From Rickettsiales bacterium (GTDB lineage: Bacteria; Pseudomonadota; Alphaproteobacteria; Rickettsiales; UBA1997): 5,188 bases of DNA. The stretch is from assembly GCA_947441875.1 (NCBI GenBank), contig CANEUR010000081.1:1-5188 (forward strand). Reading direction: 5' to 3'. This document shows positions 1-5,188 of this stretch, piece by piece (position 1 is the first letter of the stretch; every line of letters starts with the position of its first letter). Both the position numbers and the translations under genes were made by a program. Below the pieces are notes generated by a model. That model made no database searches. It was given only the letters and a program-made list of their open reading frames with translations, and was not told the DNA's origin.

Positions 1-1
1 C

Positions 2-520
2 AAGCTAAAACTATATAAAGATGTAGCCGATAATGAAAAATGGGGTGAAGCAGAAATTTTACAACGTGCAAAATTGTTGGCAGAAGAAGCCTTGCAAATC
101 TGGAAATATCCAGCAAAACAAACTATTGAAATCTATTTTAATAATGAAGAACAAGATGATCGCTACGATCTATCAAGTGAAGATGGTTTTACAGGGAAAA
201 AACCAACAGCAATATTTTTTGAAAATGGAGAATATAAAATAACAACCTGGAAAGATTTGTTAAAAAAAGTATGTTGGTTTTTTGATAGCCTATCGCCCAC
301 AGAATTTAATATGGTGATGCAAGATTTACCACTTATTTTTGCAAATGAAAATAATAAAAACAATTTAAGAGAGCCTCAAGATTTTGCGACCAATAAATAT
401 GTTGAAACTAACTACTCAGCACAAAAGATATTACAAACTTGCCAAATTATTTGTAAAAAAATGAAGCATGATCCAGAAAAAATAGAATTTATTGCTGTTT
501 TAACAAAAAATCGAGGGTAA
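2..520 (+). CDS. GmrSD-like (DUF262/DUF1524) restriction protein, C-terminal part
   Basis: This is the C-terminal 172 residues of a protein whose start lies left of the window; the frame is open from base 2 to a TAA at 518-520. Fragment residues 5-36 carry the pattern that ends DUF1524 (His-Me finger nuclease) domains of GmrSD-type proteins: W14, then I-x-x-R (R22), LA, A and IW (W34) followed by P. Known GmrSD enzymes are type IV systems that cleave modified (glucosylated hydroxymethylcytosine) phage DNA; a DUF262 domain handles NTP and DUF1524 cuts. The catalytic residues would lie upstream and are not visible, so activity cannot be judged. After the nuclease end come about 110 residues of another domain, with WKDLL at 83-87 and a YVETNYSAQKI segment at 133-143. 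I have an impression of similar tails on other DUF262 proteins but cannot name the family. The ATG at 74 is internal, not a start. The gene converges on recO with an 8-bp gap and no visible terminator. Confidence 0.72.
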   Translation, partial: KLKLYKDVADNEKWGEAEILQRAKLLAEEALQIWKYPAKQTIEIYFNNEEQDDRYDLSSEDGFTGKKPTAIFFENGEYKITTWKDLLKKVCWFFDSLSPTEFNMVMQDLPLIFANENNKNNLREPQDFATNKYVETNYSAQKILQTCQIICKKMKHDPEKIEFIAVLTKNRG

Positions 521-528
521 GAAATATA

Positions 529-1245
529 CTACAAATAATAAGAAGATAAAATTTTTCGCTCGTAATCTAAAAATTTTTTGAGAAAAAAACTAGTGAGTTG
601 TAGGCCTTGCTGTAGATGTATTTTTTCTATCAAATGTTGTTTAAATTGTGTATGATTTAATAAAAAACTAGGTAAAGAAAGTAGTTTATGAGCAAAATCT
701 TTACCTGCTTCATAACACACTGCTCCACCAGATTTTGGTGAAACAAAAACTAAATTAGTGGTGCTGTGAGTGGCTACACACCTAGATAAATCAAGACCAT
801 ATCCCATTCTTTCTAAAATTTTTAATTCTATTTTAATATAATTGGCAAGAGCATTATTAGCATCTGCACTCACTAATTGATTAGCAAAAACAATAACTTC
901 TTCAAATAGTTGATGAAAAATAATATTTTCGGTAAGGCTATGATTTAATAAATGCAACAAAGATTGTATGAGATTAAATTTTAATCTATCTAATAAAAAA
1001 TTTAAACAATAACTCTTCACTAATTCACTATATAACAAGCTGGCTAAATTTTTTTCTGGTTGTTTATAATAAAAATCGGCAGTGATTAGATTGCCAATTT
1101 GATAAATATTTTTTTGAGTTTTGCTGTTTATATTTTTAACAAAACCACTTCTTAAACCATTATAATGAGTAAAAACTTTAATAATTGCCGAATCTTCAGC
1201 ATAAGGATGAATGTTTAAAATAAGAGCAGAATCATTAAATTTCAC
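529..1245 (-). CDS. recO: DNA repair protein RecO
   Basis: RecO acts with RecR (and RecF) to load RecA onto SSB-coated single-stranded DNA during gap repair, and it also anneals complementary strands. The 238-residue product is the usual family length. The N-terminal part (about residues 1-80) fits the OB-fold, opening with the typical F-x-D-x-A-L-I-L start and a GNLI strand near 51-54. The helical C-terminal part holds the most diagnostic stretches: GYGLDLSRC (148-156) and VSPKSGGAV (168-176), both familiar from alphaproteobacterial RecO. There is no four-cysteine zinc finger of the Deinococcus type. The start is GTG at 1243-1245; no other Met occurs before residue 147 and the N-terminus aligns well with the family, so the GTG is likely real. 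It overlaps the end of the hydrolase gene by 11 bp, which suggests translational coupling. It is the last gene of the rpmE unit and ends in TAG. Confidence 0.9.
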   Translation of the reverse strand: MKFNDSALILNIHPYAEDSAIIKVFTHYNGLRSGFVKNINSKTQKNIYQIGNLITADFYYKQPEKNLASLLYSELVKSYCLNFLLDRLKFNLIQSLLHLLNHSLTENIIFHQLFEEVIVFANQLVSADANNALANYIKIELKILERMGYGLDLSRCVATHSTTNLVFVSPKSGGAVCYEAGKDFAHKLLSLPSFLLNHTQFKQHLIEKIHLQQGLQLTSFFLKKFLDYERKILSSYYL

Positions 1246-1927
1246 AGTGTTGAGAAATAATTTTGCTAAGAAAAAAACTATTATTTAAATGTGGAGCATG
1301 TCCGCAATTTGGCATTTTATAAAAATAAAAATCACTTATTCTCTCTTGAAAATATTTTGCCTGAGCAATATTAATAATAGCATCATTTTCGCCATGAAAA
1401 TAAATAGTGGTAGGAATATTGCTAAAATCAAGCTGAAAGCACGAAAAATTATATAATTCACCTAACCACATTAGCCAATTTTTTTGATTTTCAGTAGAAA
1501 TATGTAGGTTTTTTAACATTTCTTTACTGTTGCTATCGTTTAAAGAGCTTAAAACAGAAAATTGTTGTAGTGTTTGCAGTGGAGATATGGCAAAATTTTG
1601 ATAAAAATTTTTGGCAGTTTCAATTGACATGCCAGCAGAAATATTATCATCTTTAACCATTTGAAATGGTGGAGCCAATAATACTAAAAATTTAGGTTGT
1701 AAAATTTTACTAGCAATTAACCGCAAGGCAATTTGCCCACCTAAACTCCAGCCAACAATAATTTCAGGATAATTATTTGAAAAATTAGTATTGTCTAAAA
1801 ATTGTTGGTAAGAACTAAAAGCCGAATAATTAAAAGAAAAGAGATGACAATTTTTTTGTTGAAATAAAAACTCTAAACCTTGATAATATTGAGCCCAACC
1901 ACTAAAACAAAAAATGTTTTTTGACAT
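1235..1927 (-). CDS. BioH-like alpha/beta hydrolase (possible pimeloyl-ACP methyl ester esterase)
   Basis: This is a small alpha/beta hydrolase with a complete Ser-Asp-His triad. Counting from the ATG at 1927 (230 residues), the nucleophile is Ser61 in GWSLGG, the acid Asp182 in HGENDAII, and the base His210 in GHAPHLN. GWSLGG and the GHAP motif are close to those of E. coli BioH, which removes the methyl ester from pimeloyl-ACP methyl ester and so releases the biotin precursor. The early FSGW segment recalls both BioH and the BioG family. The cap region (about 85-160) is divergent, so function is inferred from motifs only; a general carboxylesterase is the main alternative. A TTG at 1942 could add five residues, but it has no ribosome site and the ATG gives the natural start before the first beta strand. 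The gene lies 30 bp after rpmE and overlaps recO by 11 bp. No other biotin gene is in view. Confidence 0.68.
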   Translation of the reverse strand: MSKNIFCFSGWAQYYQGLEFLFQQKNCHLFSFNYSAFSSYQQFLDNTNFSNNYPEIIVGWSLGGQIALRLIASKILQPKFLVLLAPPFQMVKDDNISAGMSIETAKNFYQNFAISPLQTLQQFSVLSSLNDSNSKEMLKNLHISTENQKNWLMWLGELYNFSCFQLDFSNIPTTIYFHGENDAIINIAQAKYFQERISDFYFYKMPNCGHAPHLNNSFFLSKIISQHCEI

Positions 1928-1957
1928 TTTTATGTAAGGCAAAAATTATTATTGATG

Positions 1958-2245
1958 TTAAAAATCAAAATCACCGAATTTGTCTTTGAATTTGGAAACC
2001 TGAGCATCTTTATTGTTGACAACTTGAGTAGATTTATCTTGCCAAGCAGGATGATTTTTTGGATCAAGATCGAGAGTAAGTGTTTGATCTTCTTTACCCC
2101 AAGTGGTTAAAATTTCAAAACAACTACCATCGGTGTTTATAACTTTTATTTTATGTTGTTTTGGTTTAATGCCTTCTAGTGGGGCTTTTTTAGTTTTAGT
2201 TGTAGTGACGACCTTTGTAGCCTTTTTTGAAAGTTGATTAGACAT
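1958..2245 (-). CDS. rpmE: 50S ribosomal protein L31 (bL31), N-terminally extended
   Basis: bL31 is a large-subunit protein that bridges to the small subunit at the central protuberance. The family pattern is clear from residue 26 onward: IKP then HKIKV (31-35), TDG (38-40), LDLDPKNHPAW (58-68), a VV-N stretch and a final KFKDKFG (86-91). Only one cysteine is present, so this is the zinc-free (C-minus) type common in alphaproteobacteria. It is 95 residues from the ATG at 2245. The usual family start (M-K-x-x-IHP) corresponds to residue 26 here, leaving about 24 extra residues rich in Lys and Thr, and no internal start codon would remove them. The longer frame beginning at 2299 is rejected because its ATG coincides with the predicted transcription start and would add a hydrophobic, non-ribosomal stretch. 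There is no Shine-Dalgarno sequence; eight U residues sit directly before the ATG. It is the first gene of the rpmE-hydrolase-recO unit. Confidence 0.88.
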   Translation of the reverse strand: MSNQLSKKATKVVTTTKTKKAPLEGIKPKQHKIKVINTDGSCFEILTTWGKEDQTLTLDLDPKNHPAWQDKSTQVVNNKDAQVSKFKDKFGDFDF

Positions 2246-2267
2246 AAAAAAAATAGTTTTGTTGACT

Positions 2268-2294
2268 AAAAAAATATTCTTTACAAAAGAATAT
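2268..2294 (-). promoter_or_regulatory. Leader hairpin with U tract in the rpmE 5' UTR (attenuator- or terminator-like)
   Basis: On the minus strand a perfect 9-bp inverted repeat (ATATTCTTT at 2294-2286, loop TGT, AAAGAATAT at 2282-2274) is followed at once by six T residues (2273-2268). This has the layout of an intrinsic terminator, but the stem has only one G-C pair, so it is weak. It starts about 5 nt after the predicted rpmE transcription start and ends 22 nt before the ATG at 2245. It could attenuate rpmE, end read-through from the dnaB operon, or stabilise the mRNA 5' end. The structure is seen directly; its function is inferred. Confidence 0.5.
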
Positions 2295-2306
2295 ACCATT
2301 ACTATT

Positions 2307-2335
2307 ATTTTAGCATTTTATCAAATATTTGTCAA
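2307..2335 (-). promoter_or_regulatory. Sigma-70 promoter for rpmE-hydrolase-recO
   Basis: Read on the minus strand, a perfect -35 box TTGACA (2335-2330) is followed by a 17-bp spacer and the -10 box TAAAAT (2312-2307), one base from the consensus. The spacer ends in TGC, giving an extended -10 (TGnTAAAAT). The predicted transcription start is near 2299-2301. It lies 28 bp beyond the dnaB stop codon and is the best promoter match in the window, in keeping with the high expression expected of a ribosomal protein gene. Confidence 0.82.
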
Positions 2336-2362
2336 TAGCTATTTTTGTTTGCAATATTTTTT

Positions 2363-3829
2363 CTAAAAATTTTGCATTTGCCGATTATCAAAATCGCCAA
2401 ATATGGTAAATTCGGCATCAAAAAATAACTCTACCGAACCAACTGGTCCATTTCGCTGTTTGGCAATAATTACCTCTGCTTTATGAACTATTTGTTGCAT
2501 TTTATGTTTCCATTCTTCCAATTTAGCAACTTGCTCTTCGTTTGGCTTTTCTCTTTTGAGGTAATAACTTTGTCTGTAAATAAAGGCAACCACATCGGCA
2601 TCTTGTTCAATTGAGCCAGATTCTCTTAAATCAGAAAGTTGTGGTTTTTTATCTTCTCGTTGCTCAACTGCCCTTGAAAGCTGTGATAAAGCAATTACAG
2701 GAATATTAAATTCTTTGGCAATAGCTTTTAAGCCTTGTGTTATTTCTGAAACCTCTTGCACCCTGCCCTGATCGGCTTTGGTAAAACTGCCTTTAATTAA
2801 TTGCAAATAATCAACCACTAATAAAGATAAATTATGTTTTCTTATCATTTTTCTCACTCTATTTCGAATTGCCACAATACTTAAAGCAGGAGTTTCATCG
2901 ATAAAAAAAGGTAGGTTAGAAATTTCACCAGATCTAGTAGCGACAGCCTCCCATTCGATTTGGTTTAGTTGCCCGTTGCGAAATTTTTGCGAGTTGATAC
3001 TGCATTCCATAGAAAGAATTCTAGTAGAGAGTTGCTCGGCAGACATTTCTAGAGAAAAAAACCCCACCGCTTTTTGATTTTGCTTATCTTCTACAACAGG
3101 GTTTAACCACTTGCAAGCATTGATAGCAATATTAATGCCAAGAGCGGTTTTGCCCATAGAAGGCCTGCCTGCTAAAATAACTAAATCGGATTGTTGTAGA
3201 CCTCCCAAAATTGCGTCAAGATCAACAAAACCAGTAGAAATACCACTAATATGGCTATCTCGCTGCTTGGCTAATTGCGCTTTACTTATGGTTTCTTTTA
3301 AAGAATTACCGATACTAGAAAAATCTTGTTTTTTTGCCTGACCGTGAATAGATAGATCAAACAATTTAGCTTCAGCCTGTTCAATTTGCTGTTCTGCTGA
3401 AATTTTATAACCCGATTTGTAGGCTTGATTGACAATATCTTCGCCAATAGTTACTAATTTTCTTTTGCTTGCTAAATCAAAAATTAATTTACCGTAATCA
3501 AGCAAATCAATAACACCGCTAGCTGCAGAAAATAAAGTGTTAAAATATTGCATACCGCCATTGGCTTTTATTTGCTCATCTTGACTAAAAAAAGATTTTA
3601 AAGTTATTTCGTTGGCAACAATACCGCTTTTTTGAATAGTATCAAGAATATAAGCATAAATTTTTTGGTGAATTGGCTCATAAAAATGCTCTGACAATAA
3701 AAACTCATTAACACGATTTAAATATTCGTTATTTAATAAAACACCACCCAATAAAGCTTGCTCTGCATTTAAATTGTAGAGCTGTTTTGTAATATTTTCG
3801 GCAATATTTTTAGTATTATCTTGAAGCAT
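2363..3829 (-). CDS. dnaB: Replicative DNA helicase DnaB
   Basis: DnaB is the hexameric 5'-3' helicase that unwinds the replication fork and recruits primase. The 488-residue protein has the full architecture. The N-terminal helical domain (about 15-115, beginning NAEQALLGGVLL) is followed by a linker (about 150-190) and a RecA-like motor (about 195-480). Walker A is GRPSMGKT (221-228, Lys227). The catalytic glutamate is Glu261 in FSLEMS. Walker B is LLVVDYLQL with Asp340. The H3 region runs from LSQLSRAVEQR through LSDLRESGSIEQDADV, and the arginine finger is Arg459 in KQRNGPVG. There is no intein and no missing motif. The ATG at 3829 lies 12 bp after the fabG stop and has no Shine-Dalgarno, only CATTAAA before it. 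It looks like the last gene of the cvpA-fabG-dnaB unit, and it ends in TAG. Confidence 0.97.
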   Translation of the reverse strand: MLQDNTKNIAENITKQLYNLNAEQALLGGVLLNNEYLNRVNEFLLSEHFYEPIHQKIYAYILDTIQKSGIVANEITLKSFFSQDEQIKANGGMQYFNTLFSAASGVIDLLDYGKLIFDLASKRKLVTIGEDIVNQAYKSGYKISAEQQIEQAEAKLFDLSIHGQAKKQDFSSIGNSLKETISKAQLAKQRDSHISGISTGFVDLDAILGGLQQSDLVILAGRPSMGKTALGINIAINACKWLNPVVEDKQNQKAVGFFSLEMSAEQLSTRILSMECSINSQKFRNGQLNQIEWEAVATRSGEISNLPFFIDETPALSIVAIRNRVRKMIRKHNLSLLVVDYLQLIKGSFTKADQGRVQEVSEITQGLKAIAKEFNIPVIALSQLSRAVEQREDKKPQLSDLRESGSIEQDADVVAFIYRQSYYLKREKPNEEQVAKLEEWKHKMQQIVHKAEVIIAKQRNGPVGSVELFFDAEFTIFGDFDNRQMQNF

Positions 3830-3841
3830 TTTAATGATTGT

Positions 3842-4588
3842 TTAACTCATAAACATGCCACCATTAACCTGCAAATTATGCCCTGTAATATAAGAAGCTT
3901 CTTTGCTAGCTAAAAAAACTACAGCATTAGCAATTTCGCAAGCATCACCCATTCTGCCAACTGGAATTTTGGTTAAGATGACCTGCTTTTGAACTTCGGT
4001 TAAAACATCGGTCATGGGGCTAGTAATAAAACCTGGCGAAATGCAATTTATAGTAATTTCGCGACTTGCCACTTCGCTTGCTAAAGATTTGGTAAGCCCA
4101 ATCATACCAGCTTTAGAAGCCACATAATTTGCCTGACCAGGATTACCTGTGCTTGCTACAACCGATGCAATATTTATTATTCGCCCGTATTTTCGTTTGA
4201 GCATTTTTTTAATAGCATTACGATTTAGCACAAAAGTAGAGCGAAGATTAGTATCGATCACTTGTTGAAAATCTTCGGTTTTCATGCGTAAAATTAAGTT
4301 ATCTTTAGTGATGCCAGCATTGCAAACCAAAATATCAATTGGTGAAACTTCTTCGGCTTTATCAAATAAATTTTCAACCTCAGTTAAATTAGCTAAATTA
4401 CAAGGAATGCAAGTAATTTTATGATAATTTTCTTTGGCAATTTCTTTAGCAAGATCTTGTAATTTTTCTAACTTTGTGCCAGAAATGATAATGTTGGCAC
4501 CTTGTTGATATAAAGTTTTGGCAATAGCAGAGCCTATTCCACCAGTTGAGCCAGTGATAAGTGCGGTTTTGTTGTGAAGCTTAAACAT
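3842..4588 (-). CDS. fabG: 3-oxoacyl-[acyl-carrier-protein] reductase FabG
   Basis: FabG performs the NADPH-dependent reduction of beta-ketoacyl-ACP to 3-hydroxyacyl-ACP in type II fatty acid elongation in the cytoplasm. The 248-residue product is a classical short-chain dehydrogenase. It has the nucleotide-binding TGSTGGIG (12-19), the NAG motif (90-92) and the catalytic tetrad Asn114, Ser142, Tyr155 and Lys159 (YVASK), then a PGFI segment (185-188) and the FabG-like end YITGHNLQVNGGM. The CNLAN segment (63-67), KYGRIINIAS and GNPGQANY recall rickettsial FabG. Other SDR enzymes share the fold, but the NPGQANY and VNGGM combination strongly favours FabG. The ATG at 4588 begins 11 bp after the cvpA-like stop. 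There is no Shine-Dalgarno; CATTAAAAT precedes the ATG. It is separate from the acpP/fabD/fabF genes that often accompany it. Confidence 0.94.
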   Translation of the reverse strand: MFKLHNKTALITGSTGGIGSAIAKTLYQQGANIIISGTKLEKLQDLAKEIAKENYHKITCIPCNLANLTEVENLFDKAEEVSPIDILVCNAGITKDNLILRMKTEDFQQVIDTNLRSTFVLNRNAIKKMLKRKYGRIINIASVVASTGNPGQANYVASKAGMIGLTKSLASEVASREITINCISPGFITSPMTDVLTEVQKQVILTKIPVGRMGDACEIANAVVFLASKEASYITGHNLQVNGGMFMS

Positions 4589-4599
4589 ATTTTAATGAG

Positions 4600-5188
4600 T
4601 TAATTATTATTGATTTTAATGATATAATCTTTTTTGAGAATTTCTTGTTTTTTATAACCTTTTTCTTCGCTTGGTTTTGTGGTTGGGTTTTGATTTGGCA
4701 ATGGTTGAGGCTGTTGTTGTTCTGGTGCATTATTTTTAGCATTATTATTTTCTAAGATTTGTTGTAATTTTTGCAATTTCTCTTGATATTCTTTTGGTGC
4801 ATTATTAGGATCTGGAGAATCTTGCAACTCTTGTTGAAATTCATCTATGTTATAATTATTTTGTATTAAATTTAACATCGGAGCCACTTCTTTAGCTTTT
4901 TCTGATAAACTACCACCATAATTATTGTAAATTGAACCTATAAAACCATAAACCAATGGTTGTAAAAACTCTCCAGAATATTGAATAATACCGCCAGTTT
5001 TTGCCGAAGAAATTATAGCAGGCACTTTTTTACTGTTAATTTTATTACCAATAATAATTTGATTAACTGTGAGATAAGTAGCATAAAGAAAACCAAAAAT
5101 AAGTAAAGTTTTAAAAGCTCCAAAAATTACTCCTAAAAAATTATTTAAAGCAGGAGGAAAAGAAGAGGTAATTTCTTTTGCCAAGCCA
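4600..5188 (-). CDS. cvpA: CvpA family membrane protein, C-terminal part
   Basis: This is the C-terminal portion (about 195 residues) of a protein whose N-terminus lies beyond the right edge; the frame is open through 5187, and the leucine codon TTG at 5184 is internal rather than a start. The visible part opens with a short amphipathic stretch (S-F-P-P-A-L-N), then LG-x-IFGAFKTLLIFGFLYATYL, one clear transmembrane helix about 15-40 residues into the fragment. The LG-x-x-FG-x-x-K-x-L-L-I pattern just before the last helix is typical of CvpA (colicin V production) inner-membrane proteins, whose exact role is poorly defined. The helix is followed by a soluble region and then a Gln/Asn/Pro-rich tail (about 125-172), ending in a lysine-rich piece. 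It sits 11 bp before fabG and is probably co-transcribed with it. The family call rests on one helix and its context. Confidence 0.6.
   Translation of the reverse strand, partial: GLAKEITSSFPPALNNFLGVIFGAFKTLLIFGFLYATYLTVNQIIIGNKINSKKVPAIISSAKTGGIIQYSGEFLQPLVYGFIGSIYNNYGGSLSEKAKEVAPMLNLIQNNYNIDEFQQELQDSPDPNNAPKEYQEKLQKLQQILENNNAKNNAPEQQQPQPLPNQNPTTKPSEEKGYKKQEILKKDYIIKINNN

Noticed and set aside
33..242. A 69-residue plus-strand frame overlapping the restriction gene
   Set aside because: It is a Lys/Asn/Gln-rich shadow in another frame; the frame open from base 2 carries the conserved DUF1524 pattern.
163..363. A 66-residue minus-strand frame inside the restriction gene
   Set aside because: It lies wholly opposite a coding frame with a recognisable domain, has no family resemblance and no start signals.
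570..600. A T-run and A-run near the end of recO as a terminator
   Set aside because: The only pairing is A-U, it lies within the recO coding sequence, and it is not followed by a proper T tract for either gene.
1940..1942. TTG start for the BioH-like hydrolase
   Set aside because: An ATG follows five codons later at the natural family start, and no ribosome site favours the TTG.
1921..1952. A plus-strand TTGACA as a promoter
   Set aside because: No acceptable -10 box lies 16-18 bp downstream (the nearest TATTAT is 20 bp away), and it would transcribe antisense to rpmE.
3111..3341. A 76-residue plus-strand frame opposite dnaB
   Set aside because: It is antisense to the Walker A region of dnaB, whose conservation explains the open frame.
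2363..3829. Intein or insertion in dnaB
   Set aside because: DnaB is a frequent intein site, but the Walker A, Walker B and H3/H4 motifs are contiguous at normal spacing and the length is typical.
5182..5184. TTG as the start codon of the CvpA-like gene
   Set aside because: The frame continues to the window edge and the visible part begins just before what should be the last membrane helix, so the gene is cut rather than started here.
1..5188. CRISPR arrays, tRNA or rRNA genes, insertion sequences, or a reassigned TGA codon
   Set aside because: No spaced direct repeats, cloverleaf sequence, transposase or terminal repeats were seen. The genes end in TAA or TAG, but tryptophan is encoded by TGG where checked and all frames read well in the standard bacterial code.

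Overview
The window is very AT-rich and gene-dense. Five of its seven genes look like vertically inherited bacterial housekeeping genes, one is an esterase-like enzyme of unproven function, and one, cut by the left edge, is a defence gene. The FabG, the zinc-free bL31 (with LDLDPKNHPAW) and the RecO (with GYGLDLSRC and VSPKSG) all have an alphaproteobacterial flavour, and FabG in particular resembles rickettsial FabG. With the low GC, short gaps and overlap, this suggests an AT-rich, probably host-associated alphaproteobacterium of the Rickettsiales or Holosporales kind. No rRNA gene was available to confirm this.

Layout: on the plus strand at the left edge is the 3' end of a GmrSD-like (DUF262/DUF1524) modification-dependent restriction gene, ending at 520. 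Everything else is on the minus strand. Reading from right to left in the direction of transcription: the 3' end of a cvpA-like membrane protein gene (4600-5188, cut by the right edge), fabG (3842-4588), dnaB (2363-3829), a 117-bp non-coding gap, rpmE (bL31, 1958-2245), a BioH-like alpha/beta hydrolase (1235-1927) and recO (529-1245). The restriction gene and recO converge with only 8 bp between them.

There appear to be two transcription units on the minus strand. cvpA-fabG-dnaB are spaced by 11-12 bp and read as one operon. In the gap after dnaB lies an excellent sigma-70 promoter (TTGACA, 17-bp spacer, extended -10 TGC-TAAAAT) that starts a second unit, rpmE-bioH-like-recO. The predicted transcript begins with a perfect 9-bp hairpin followed by six U residues, which is attenuator-like or terminator-like, before the real rpmE start codon. 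This promoter also decides the rpmE start: the longest reading frame begins at about the transcription start site, so the ATG at 2245 is preferred.

The genes do not form one pathway. They cover fatty-acid elongation (FabG), possibly biotin precursor release (BioH-like), replication (DnaB), recombinational repair (RecO), translation (bL31) and defence (GmrSD-like). I see no evidence of a wholly new system. The points most worth a second look are the rpmE leader hairpin, the extended bL31 N-terminus, the BioH-like gene embedded between rpmE and recO, the absence of Shine-Dalgarno sequences, and the unknown C-terminal domain of the restriction protein.
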